Shown piece after piece: positions 49,444 through 56,678 of a stretch of 64,000 nt of DNA. The position numbers and the translations under genes are program-made. Source of the stretch: JBCCGG01 sp039029395 (GTDB lineage: Bacteria; Pseudomonadota; Alphaproteobacteria; Kiloniellales; JAKSDN01); contig JBCCGG010000027.1 in the NCBI GenBank assembly GCA_039029395.1, positions 22,586-86,585 of the forward strand, in the 5' to 3' direction. Under the pieces are notes generated by a model. The model did not search any database. It was not told the DNA's origin and was given only the letters and a program-made list of their open reading frames with translations. Positions within the stretch are counted from its first letter, which is position 1; each line of letters starts with the position of its first letter.

Positions 49444-50838
49444 TCACGCGACAGGCTCCAGATCTTGGGCGGCGACCCATTGGCCCGTTTCCTCCAGGGC
49501 CTGTGTCAGGCGGGCCAGCAGCAGGTCGATCTCGGCCTCGGTGATGATCAAGGGCGGGCAGACGCCGATGGTGTCGCCCATGTTGCGGATGATCAGCCCG
49601 GCTTCCTGGGCCCGCGCCGCGAAGGCGCCGCCCACTTGGCCGATCGGATCGAAGGGCGCCTTGGTGGCCTTGTCGGCGACCAGCTCGATGGCGCCGATCA
49701 GGCCGGTGCCGCGCACCTCGCCGACCAGGGGATGGTCGGCCAGCCGCCTGAGCCCCTCCTGCAGGCGCGGCGCCACCGCCCGCACATGGCCGACCGTGTC
49801 TCGCTCGTCATAAATCTTGAGGGTTTCCAGGGCGACCGCGGCGCTCAAGGGGTGGGCACCATAGGTGTGACCCTGGCCGAAGTTTCCGAGCTCGGCCGAG
49901 CGGTCGGCCAGCACCTGATAGATCTGCTCGTTGATCATGATCGCCGAGATCGGCGCATAGGCGGCGCTCAGCGCCTTGGCCATGGTCATGATGTCCGGCT
50001 CGATGCCGAAGGTCTGGCTGCCCCAATAGTTGCCGGTGCGCCCGAAGCCGCAGATCACCTCGTCGGCGATCAGGAGGATGTCGTGCTTCTTGAGCAGGGC
50101 CTGGATCTTCTGCCAGTAGCCGGCCGGCGGCACGACAACGCCGCCCGCGCCCTGGATCGGCTCGCCGATGAAGGCGGCGATGGTCTCCGGGCCTTCCTCC
50201 AGGATGATCGCCTCGGTCTCGGCGACGATGCGCTCGACGAAGTCCGCCTCGCTCTCGCCCTCTTGGGCGCCGCGGTAGTGGTGCGGGCAAGGCACGGCCT
50301 GGAAGCGCGGACTGATCGGCAGGTCGAAGCCGTTCTGCACATAGGGCAAGTGGGTCAGGCTCGAAGCCGCCACCGTAACCCCGTGATAGGCGCGCATCCG
50401 GCTGATAATCTTTTTCTTTTCAGGGCGATCAAGCGCGTTGTTATAGTACCACACCATCTTAATCGCGGTGTCGTTGGCCTCCGAGCCGGAGTTCGCGAAG
50501 AAGACCTTGGACATGGGCACGTGGGCCTTGGAGATCAGCTTCTCGGCCAGCTCGATGGAGACGTCGGTCGCCTTGTGGGTGAACACGTGATAGGTCGGCA
50601 GGCGCTTCATCTGGGCGGTCGCGGCGGCGACCAGGCGCTCTTCATTGAAGCCCAAGGAGGTCGACCAGAGCCCGGCCAGACCCTCGATATAGTCCTGGCC
50701 CTGCTCGTCCGTGACGTAGATGCCATGACCGCCGGTGATCACCAGGGGCCCCTCCGCCTCGTGCTTGCGGGCGTTGGTGTAGGGGTGCAGGTGATAGGCG
50801 ATATCGCGGCTGGCGGCGGAATTCGGCCGGCTGGTCAT
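49444..50838 (-). CDS. Class III aminotransferase (omega-transaminase type)
   Basis: 464 aa PLP enzyme. N-terminus YHLHPYTNARKHEAEGPLVI is typical of pyruvate-linked omega-transaminases. SGSEANDTAIK near residue 115, then LLIADEVICGFGRTG near residue 255, and the PLP-Lys in MTMAKALSAAYAP. AGGAG is 6 bases before the ATG. The gene lies 198 bases downstream of ectC on the same strand. It is not EctB by length or motif, but similar aminotransferases occur in ectoine degradation (DoeD-like). Amine substrate unknown. Confidence 0.9.
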   Translation of the reverse strand: MTSRPNSAASRDIAYHLHPYTNARKHEAEGPLVITGGHGIYVTDEQGQDYIEGLAGLWSTSLGFNEERLVAAATAQMKRLPTYHVFTHKATDVSIELAEKLISKAHVPMSKVFFANSGSEANDTAIKMVWYYNNALDRPEKKKIISRMRAYHGVTVAASSLTHLPYVQNGFDLPISPRFQAVPCPHHYRGAQEGESEADFVERIVAETEAIILEEGPETIAAFIGEPIQGAGGVVVPPAGYWQKIQALLKKHDILLIADEVICGFGRTGNYWGSQTFGIEPDIMTMAKALSAAYAPISAIMINEQIYQVLADRSAELGNFGQGHTYGAHPLSAAVALETLKIYDERDTVGHVRAVAPRLQEGLRRLADHPLVGEVRGTGLIGAIELVADKATKAPFDPIGQVGGAFAARAQEAGLIIRNMGDTIGVCPPLIITEAEIDLLLARLTQALEETGQWVAAQDLEPVA

Positions 50839-51036
50839 GACGGGCTCCTGAGACCATTGGACATGGGGTAAGGGCGCGGAGCCTACACCTTGGGGTCGCG
50901 CGGGCCAAGATGCCGCCGCGCATGGCCGGGTCTGGGGGAATGCATGGCTTGGGGGGCGGTAGGGGCAGGATATCTCTTCGATGGTCAAATCCCGGGTGTT
51001 GACCTAAACCGAGATCCGCCGTCCCTAGAAGTTGCT

Positions 51037-51420
51037 TTAAGGGCGCGCGTAGCTGCCGTCTTCCCGGTGCACTTCCCGACCGGTGAGGGCAGGTGTGAAG
51101 ACACAAACCAACCGCATGTCTCCCTTTGTCGCGCGCACGGTGTGCCGGTCGTTCCGGTCGAGGGCGTAGACGGTAAAGGGCTGGAGGTGGTGCGTGACTC
51201 CATCGGCCAGCGCCGTGATATTGCCTTCCCCTTCAATGCAGTAGCACGCTTCCAAATGATGCTTGTATTCCAAGGTCAGCGAGGCATCTTCCTGGATTAC
51301 TGTGTCATTGAGGGAGTATCCCATGCCGTCCGAGGCGAGCAGCAATCGCCGGCTTTCCCATCCCGGGCCGGATACGTCTCTATCCGATCCAGCGATTTCT
51401 TCTAGGGATCGAACAATCAT
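51037..51420 (-). CDS. ectC: Stand-alone L-ectoine synthase
   Basis: 127 aa cupin enzyme that closes the ring of N-gamma-acetyl-diaminobutyrate to ectoine. The N-terminus MIVRSLEEI and the block YALDRNDRHTVR, then CVFTPALTGREVH-type end, are diagnostic. Iron ligands and key residues fall at the family positions: Tyr52, Glu57, His93. GGAGG precedes the ATG by 6 bases. EctA, EctB and hydroxylase EctD are absent, so it is an orphan EctC. It is 27 bases downstream of the EutA-like gene. Confidence 0.9.
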   Translation of the reverse strand: MIVRSLEEIAGSDRDVSGPGWESRRLLLASDGMGYSLNDTVIQEDASLTLEYKHHLEACYCIEGEGNITALADGVTHHLQPFTVYALDRNDRHTVRATKGDMRLVCVFTPALTGREVHREDGSYARP

Positions 51421-51447
51421 GCTTTTCCTCCATCCAGGCTTGCCCGC

Positions 51448-52221
51448 TTAGACCATCAACAAGCGCCCAAATCCGGCGACCGGCTCGGTGGAACCGCTGA
51501 GGCGCAGGGCTTGCCAGAACATGCACTGGTTGCTGCAGAACGCCGGCCTATCCAACGTTTCCTCGAGCCGCGCAAGAGTCTCTGCCGTGCGAATGCCCGT
51601 GCAGGACACAAAAACTGCATCGGCGTCAGGATGTAGGGCCTCAACCGCGGCGTCGTGGATGCCGTCAGGTGTCAGGCGTGCCATGTCCTGATCGTCGACC
51701 AGATCGAAATGCGCACAATTCAAAACCTCCGTGCCCTGGTTTTCGATGAAGGTGGCCATCGCCTTGGTCACCTCTTCGATGTAGGGGGTCAGAAGTGAAA
51801 TGCGCCTAACGTTGCAGGCTCGGAAAGCTGCCATTGCTGCTGAAATTGGCGTGACCACCTGGACTCCCGGCCGTCCCTTGTGGATTTGAGCGGCGACTTC
51901 ATCGGCACCGATTGCGACGGAAGCCGACGTGCAACTGTAGGCGATCACCTCGAGCGCGCTGGTCGGCAAAATGAGAGACGCGGCCGCGGCAAGCTTTGGC
52001 CCCATGAGCCGCAAGTTCTCCACCGTCACCGGAATCGCTAGCGGCACGCGGGAGGTATAGTACATGACCTCGCCGCCGGGCGGCGCCATGAGGCTGAAAT
52101 CCCTCTCGGTGATCATATCGCTCGACAGCGCGATGAGGCCAATTCTGTGGGGCGCTGGTTGTTCACCGAACCGAGGAGCGACGCGTCGCCGGGCAGTTGA
52201 CACACTTTCCGCAAGAGCCAT
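51448..52221 (-). CDS. Asp/Glu racemase / maleate isomerase family protein, EutA-like
   Basis: 257 aa. Two-Cys enzyme family covering maleate cis-trans isomerase, arylmalonate decarboxylase and EutA of ectoine degradation. The two catalytic-type cysteines are in AYSCTSASVAIG (about 96) and VFVSCTGIRT (about 207). It begins RIGLIALSSDMITERDF after a short N-terminal arm, as in EutA/maleate isomerases. It sits between a GFA gene (27 bases upstream) and ectC (27 bases downstream), which favours a role in ectoine or a related compound, but the reaction is unknown. Confidence 0.82.
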   Translation of the reverse strand: MALAESVSTARRRVAPRFGEQPAPHRIGLIALSSDMITERDFSLMAPPGGEVMYYTSRVPLAIPVTVENLRLMGPKLAAAASLILPTSALEVIAYSCTSASVAIGADEVAAQIHKGRPGVQVVTPISAAMAAFRACNVRRISLLTPYIEEVTKAMATFIENQGTEVLNCAHFDLVDDQDMARLTPDGIHDAAVEALHPDADAVFVSCTGIRTAETLARLEETLDRPAFCSNQCMFWQALRLSGSTEPVAGFGRLLMV

Positions 52222-52248
52222 GGCTTTTGTCCTCTTACTTCAGCCCGA

Positions 52249-52701
52249 TCATGCTGTCTCTGGGCCGTGGCGCAGCAAGGGGCTCTTTTGCGACCGGCCC
52301 TGGTAACGGGGCAGGGCGTCGGCGATCTCGAACCACGGAATGCGCTCCGCGTCGAAGGCGTGGAGGATTGGCTGAAGCGCTTCCGGCGTGTCGAAGGTGC
52401 TGATGTGCAGCTCGACGATCGGGCCCAAGTCCCCGTCATCGCCCTCCCAGGTAATCGGCGTTCCGCAGGCGCCGCAAAAGGCCCGGCCGACACCGGGCGA
52501 CGATTCGTAGATTTTGCGCGCCTCGCCGCTGAAGGTGACCTGATCGGCGGTGAAACCCGCCAAGGTCACCACGGGCCCGCCACTGTGCTTGCGGCAGCTT
52601 CGGCAATGGCAGTGCAGCACCTTGAAGGACTCGCCCAGGGTCTCGAAGCGCACCGCGCCGCATAGGCAGCCGCCGGTCAATTTTCTCGATGCCTCGGCCA
52701 T
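52249..52701 (-). CDS. GFA/CENP-V family zinc protein, second copy
   Basis: 150 aa. Cys motifs GGCLCGAVRFE, LHCHCRSCRKHSGG and FCGACGTP place it in the GFA family; it shares about the same layout as the protein at 37556 but is clearly diverged. The ATG is 17 bases after the SDR stop and the stop is 27 bases before the EutA-like gene, so it is the second gene of a compact minus-strand run. Role unknown, perhaps handling a thiol or C1 adduct. Confidence 0.88.
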   Translation of the reverse strand: MAEASRKLTGGCLCGAVRFETLGESFKVLHCHCRSCRKHSGGPVVTLAGFTADQVTFSGEARKIYESSPGVGRAFCGACGTPITWEGDDGDLGPIVELHISTFDTPEALQPILHAFDAERIPWFEIADALPRYQGRSQKSPLLRHGPETA

Positions 52702-52717
52702 AGCGTCACCCTCTCCG

Positions 52718-53467
52718 TTAGCGAACGGCCCGATTCATGCCGCCGTCGGACAGGATGGACTGGCCGTTGATGTAGCGGGCGCCATCCGAGGCCAAGAAGA
52801 CACAGGCTTGGCCGATCTCCTCGAAGCTCGCCGGGCGTTGGGCCGGGATCGAGCGCCGGGCGAAGTCGGACAAGTTCACGTTCTCGCAAAAGCCCGGCAG
52901 CAGGTTGTTCATGCGGATGTTGTGGCGCGCGTAGCGGTCGCCGTAGAGCTTGGAAAAGCTGTGCAGGGCGGCGCGCAGCATGGACATGGGGTAGGGCGCG
53001 CGCGGCTCGATCGTGTTCATTGAGGAGATGTTGACGAAGGCACCGCCGCCCTGCTCGATCATGATCGGCGTGACGATGCGCGCCAGGCGCACCACGTTAA
53101 GCACGTACATCTCCAGGCTTTCGTGCCACAGCTCGTCGCTCAGCTCGAGCAGGGGGCCGTCGAAGTCCGGGTCGAAGCCGACCGTCTTGATCGCCTCGGG
53201 CACCGATCCGCCGTGGCCCATGTTGCTGACCACCGCGTCGATTCGGCCGTAGGCGCTCATGGTATCGTCGACCAGGGCCTGGAGGTCGGCGACATCGAGC
53301 ACCGAGCCCCGGCGGCCGATGCCGCCCAGCTCGTCGGCCAGTGCGACGCTGCGCTCGGACGGCGACATGAGAGACACCTTGTAGCCGGATTTGGCCATCT
53401 CGCGCGCGCAGCCGGCGCCGATGCCCCGGCCGGTACCTGTCATGAGGGCCACCTTGATGTCGGACAT
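52718..53467 (-). CDS. Short-chain dehydrogenase/reductase with altered catalytic Lys
   Basis: 249 aa. Cofactor motif TGTGRGIGAG near residue 10, then VSNMGHGG (in place of NNAG), NISSMN with the catalytic Ser and a Tyr in APYPMSMLRAAL. The canonical Tyr-x-x-x-Lys reads Tyr-Pro-Met-Ser-Met, so the Lys is missing. The C-terminus ends INGQSILSDGGMNR, normal for the family. First gene of the run with GFA, EutA-like and ectC, facing a LysR gene. Confidence 0.9.
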   Translation of the reverse strand: MSDIKVALMTGTGRGIGAGCAREMAKSGYKVSLMSPSERSVALADELGGIGRRGSVLDVADLQALVDDTMSAYGRIDAVVSNMGHGGSVPEAIKTVGFDPDFDGPLLELSDELWHESLEMYVLNVVRLARIVTPIMIEQGGGAFVNISSMNTIEPRAPYPMSMLRAALHSFSKLYGDRYARHNIRMNNLLPGFCENVNLSDFARRSIPAQRPASFEEIGQACVFLASDGARYINGQSILSDGGMNRAVR

Positions 53468-53532
53468 GACCGTTCTCCCAAGCTATGAGATTTTGAGGTA
53501 GGAACTTGAAAATAGAAGCCGTTCAGGCCAGA

Positions 53533-53547
53533 ATAAAGCGACTTTAT
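53533..53547. promoter_or_regulatory. Palindrome between the LysR and SDR genes
   Basis: ATAAAG-CGA-CTTTAT, a perfect 6-3-6 inverted repeat in the 109-base divergent gap, followed by CGCTTAT. It has the size and place expected for a LysR operator or overlapping promoter. Confidence 0.45.
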
Positions 53548-53576
53548 CGCGCTTATCTGTGAGGAAAACTCATAGT

Positions 53577-54452
53577 ATGGAAGATCTCCGCCACCTGCGC
53601 GCGCTGCAGGCCTTCGATCTGGCCGCCAGCCATTCCAGCTTGAGCCGGGCGGCCGAAGCCCTGGGCGTGACCCACGGTGCGGTGAGCCGGCAGATCAAGC
53701 AGCTCGAGCTCTACCTCGGCGTCGCCTTGCTCCATCGTTTGCCCAAGGGAGTCGAGAAGACCGCGGCCGGCGAGAGCCTGCACCGGGCAACCCGGCAGGC
53801 CTTCTCGGCCCTGCAGATCGGCCTCAGGGGCGTCCGGCGGGCGCGCGACGGCCGCTCGGTCACGATCTCCCTCTCGGCCTCGCTCGCCACCAAGTGGCTG
53901 GTGCCGCGCCTGCCGGCCTTTCGGGCCGCTCATCCCGGCGCGGCCCTGTTTCTCGACACCAACGACGAGGTGATCGACCTGGCGGACAGCGACGTGGACG
54001 TGGCCCTGCGCTACGGCGTGCCCAACTGGCCCGGGCTCCACTGCGAGCGGCTTTTGAACGAAGCCCTGGTCGTGGTTGCCGCGCCCGCCTTGGCGGCCAA
54101 GCGGCTGCCGATGTCGCCCGAGGCCATCGCCCGCCTGCCCTTGCTGCACGACCAGTTTAACCCGGCCTGGAGCGATTGGGCCGAGGCGGTCGGGCTGGGC
54201 CGCGACAAGATTCCCCCGGCCGCTATGACCTTTCGGGATTCCGCCGTGCTGATCGCCGCCGCGATCGACGGCCAAGGGGTTGCCCTGGCCCGGCGGCTGC
54301 TGGTCGCCGACGATCTGGCGGCCGGCCGCATTGTCCGTCTGGACGACAGTAGCCTGGCCCAGGAGCGCGCGCTCTATTTTCTCTGCCGGCCCGGCGATCA
54401 GGAGCGCGCCGCGATCCGCTCCTTGAGAAGCTGGCTGTTCTCGCTCCGCTAG
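53577..54452 (+). CDS. LysR-family regulator (GcvA-like)
   Basis: 291 aa. N-terminal winged HTH: LRHLRALQAFDLAASHSSLSRAAEALGVTHGAVSRQIKQLE. The C-terminal effector domain begins near residue 90 (VTISLSASLATKWLVPRL) and carries the GcvA-type DVDVALRYG motif. ATG at 53577 was preferred; a GTG six codons earlier is possible. It is divergent from the SDR-GFA-EutA-ectC run and is the likely regulator of it, possibly through the palindrome at 53533. Effector unknown. Confidence 0.9.
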   Translation: MEDLRHLRALQAFDLAASHSSLSRAAEALGVTHGAVSRQIKQLELYLGVALLHRLPKGVEKTAAGESLHRATRQAFSALQIGLRGVRRARDGRSVTISLSASLATKWLVPRLPAFRAAHPGAALFLDTNDEVIDLADSDVDVALRYGVPNWPGLHCERLLNEALVVVAAPALAAKRLPMSPEAIARLPLLHDQFNPAWSDWAEAVGLGRDKIPPAAMTFRDSAVLIAAAIDGQGVALARRLLVADDLAAGRIVRLDDSSLAQERALYFLCRPGDQERAAIRSLRSWLFSLR

Positions 54453-54489
54453 CGGGTTGCCATGAAGAGATAGCGGCTGGTACTCGACA

Positions 54490-56058
54490 TCAGTGCCAGA
54501 TGTCCGGCATTTCCTCCTTGCGCTTGGCCATGAAGGCCTGGAGGGCTTCGTCGACTCCCGGGTCGAGGGGCGGGGCCTCGTAGTCGCGCAGCATCTGCTT
54601 CCACTTGCGGTTGGCGCGGATCACAGAATCCTCCTCACCGCCGTCGAGCCAATTCTCGAAGGATTGGGTGTCGGAGAGCTCGCTTTCGTAAAAGGCGGTT
54701 TCGTAGTTCGCCAGCGTGTGGGCGCAGCCGAAGAAGTGTTTGCCGCAGCCGACTTCCCGAAAGGCCTCCATGGCAAGGGCATTCTCGTCCATCGCCAGAC
54801 CCTTCAGGAACACGTGCAAGGCGCCCAAGTAGTCCGCGTCGAGCACCAGCTTCTCGTAGCTCAGGGTCAGAGCACCCTCGAGCCAGCCGGCGGCGTGCAG
54901 CACGAAGTGGGCGCCGCACATAACCGCGGTGTTGAGCGCGTTTACCGTCTCTTGCATGGCCTGAGCGTCGGGGATCTTCGAGCTGGTGAAGCCGCCCGAG
55001 CAGCGGATCGGCAGGCCGATCCGGCGCGCCAGCTGGCCGGCCAGATAGGAGCCCAAGACCGGCTCCGGCGTTCCGAAGGTGGGCGCGCCGGAGCGCAGGT
55101 CGACCGAGGTCACGAAGTTGCCGAAGACCGCCGGCGAGCCGGGCCGCTCGAGCTGGCCCAGGGCGACGCCGACCAGCACCTCGGCATAGGCTTGGGCCAC
55201 GGCGGCCGCCATGGTGACCGGCGCTGTCGCCCCGCCCAAGACGAAGGGCACGACGACAGGGCACTGGTTGGCTCGGGCATAGGCGCGCAGGGAACCCGAC
55301 ATGGCCTGGTCGTAGACCAGGGGCGAGTTCATGTTGATGTTGCCCATGATCACGCAGTTCTGGTCGACCACCTCGGCGCCGAAGGCGATGCGCGCCATCT
55401 CGATCGAGTCCTCGGCCCGTTCGGGCGCGGTGACCGAGCCCATAAAGGGCTTGTCGGACCAGCGCAGGTGGGCATAGACCATGTCCAAGTGGCGCTTGTT
55501 GACCGGCAGGTCGACTGGCTCGCAGACCGTTCCGCCGGAGTGGTGCAGCCAGGGCGAGCTATAAGCCAGCTTGACGATGTTCTCGAAGTCGGCGATCGAG
55601 CCGTAGCGCCGGCCGCCCTCCAGGTCGCGCACGAAGGGCATGCCGTAGGCCGGCGCGAAGATCACACGGTCCGTGCCGATCTCCAGACTGCGCGCCGGGT
55701 TGCGGGCTTTCTGCTGGAAACGCTTCGGCGCCGTGGCTGTGGCGATCTGGCGCACCATGCCGGGCTCGAAGCGCACCCGTTCGCCCTTTACCTCGGCGCC
55801 GGCCTCGCGCCACAGGGCCAGCGCCTCGTCGTCGCCGCGGAACTCGACGCCGATCTCTTTCAGGATTTGCTCGGCTGCCGCCTCGATGGTCTCCAGGCCT
55901 TCTTCGCGCACCAAGTCGTAGGGCGGGATCGCCCGTTCCGCGCCGGCGATGATGCCGGGCGTCTTGGCCGCGCGCGCTGCCTGCCGGGAGCGCCGGCCTT
56001 GGCGCGCCTGGGATGGGGTGCCGTGTGCGCGAACGCTCATCCGGGCCACTCCCGCCAT
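54490..56058 (-). CDS. MttB-superfamily methyltransferase (non-pyrrolysine)
   Basis: 522 aa. Trimethylamine methyltransferase (MttB) family TIM barrel, recognisable by IFAPAYGMPFVRDLEGG, GGTVCEPVDLPVNKRH, GNINMNSPLVYDQAM and CGAHFVLHAAGWLEGAL. No in-frame TAG interrupts the gene, so it belongs to the non-pyrrolysine group that includes the glycine betaine methyltransferase MtgB. No corrinoid protein or reactivase gene is adjacent. ATG at 56058 is preceded by GGAGAGGA; the frame extends to 56178 without similarity. It is convergent with lysR. Confidence 0.88.
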   Translation of the reverse strand: MAGVARMSVRAHGTPSQARQGRRSRQAARAAKTPGIIAGAERAIPPYDLVREEGLETIEAAAEQILKEIGVEFRGDDEALALWREAGAEVKGERVRFEPGMVRQIATATAPKRFQQKARNPARSLEIGTDRVIFAPAYGMPFVRDLEGGRRYGSIADFENIVKLAYSSPWLHHSGGTVCEPVDLPVNKRHLDMVYAHLRWSDKPFMGSVTAPERAEDSIEMARIAFGAEVVDQNCVIMGNINMNSPLVYDQAMSGSLRAYARANQCPVVVPFVLGGATAPVTMAAAVAQAYAEVLVGVALGQLERPGSPAVFGNFVTSVDLRSGAPTFGTPEPVLGSYLAGQLARRIGLPIRCSGGFTSSKIPDAQAMQETVNALNTAVMCGAHFVLHAAGWLEGALTLSYEKLVLDADYLGALHVFLKGLAMDENALAMEAFREVGCGKHFFGCAHTLANYETAFYESELSDTQSFENWLDGGEEDSVIRANRKWKQMLRDYEAPPLDPGVDEALQAFMAKRKEEMPDIWH

Positions 56059-56247
56059 GGGCCTGATCCTCTCCTTGAGATGCTTTCGTAAGTCCGCGCC
56101 GCCGTCTCTCGGCACCGCGCCAAGGGCTTGCTTGGGGGCGACATGGGGGCGATCTTTGGGACGGCGAAGGAAGCTCACGAGACTGTGTCACGCTGCCCGG
56201 GAAAAGCGGCGCGATAGTCGGGCGCCGCTCGCGATGCTGCCCCCGGG

Positions 56248-56625
56248 TCAGTCCTCGGTGTAGAACAGCTTGCCGACGATACGCCAGGCGCCGTCGGCTT
56301 TCTGCAGCGTCAGATAGTCGGTGTAGCGCCGGCCCTGGTAGCGCACGGCGAGCTTGGCGGTCGCGACCGAGCCGGTGCGGTCGAGCGCCACCAGCGCCAT
56401 GTCGAAGGGCTCGCCCGCGGCCTTGGGCGGCGTGCCTTCGGTCATCTGCGCGATGAAGCCGGCCACGGGAAAGGCGTGACAGCCGTTGGGATTTTCCCCG
56501 AACAGCCAGCATTGGTCATGGAAGATCCGGGTCAGGCGCGCTTCGTCGCCCTCGTACATGCCGAGGAAGTAGTCCTGCACCACCGCCTCGATGACGTCGC
56601 GCTCTTGGTCGTTGGTATCGGTCAT
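56248..56625 (-). CDS. NTF2-like / SnoaL-type protein
   Basis: 125 aa, single NTF2-fold domain (putative lumazine-binding-like group). It begins with a helix (ERDVIEAVVQDYFLGMYEGD), followed by FHDQCWLFGENPN, then beta strands (ATAKLAVRYQGRRYTDYLTLQKADGAWRIVGKLFY). The shape is that of a small cone-shaped pocket used by isomerases or binding proteins. No catalytic residues can be assigned. It is 189 bases upstream of the MttB gene on the same strand. Confidence 0.78.
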   Translation of the reverse strand: MTDTNDQERDVIEAVVQDYFLGMYEGDEARLTRIFHDQCWLFGENPNGCHAFPVAGFIAQMTEGTPPKAAGEPFDMALVALDRTGSVATAKLAVRYQGRRYTDYLTLQKADGAWRIVGKLFYTED

Positions 56626-56678
56626 GTTGGTCCTGATCCTAGCCTAGCGGCGACCGGTCTGCTGGCCGACGGGTCACT

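Noticed and set aside
49444..50838. Aminotransferase as EctB (diaminobutyrate transaminase)
   Set aside because: It is longer than EctB and has omega-transaminase N-terminal features, and is separated from ectC by 198 bases.
54490..56058. Pyrrolysine-containing MttB
   Set aside because: No in-frame TAG is present inside the conserved region.
54493..56091. Plus-strand frame of 532 codons opposite the MttB-family gene
   Set aside because: Low-complexity shadow; the minus strand shows conserved MttB motifs.
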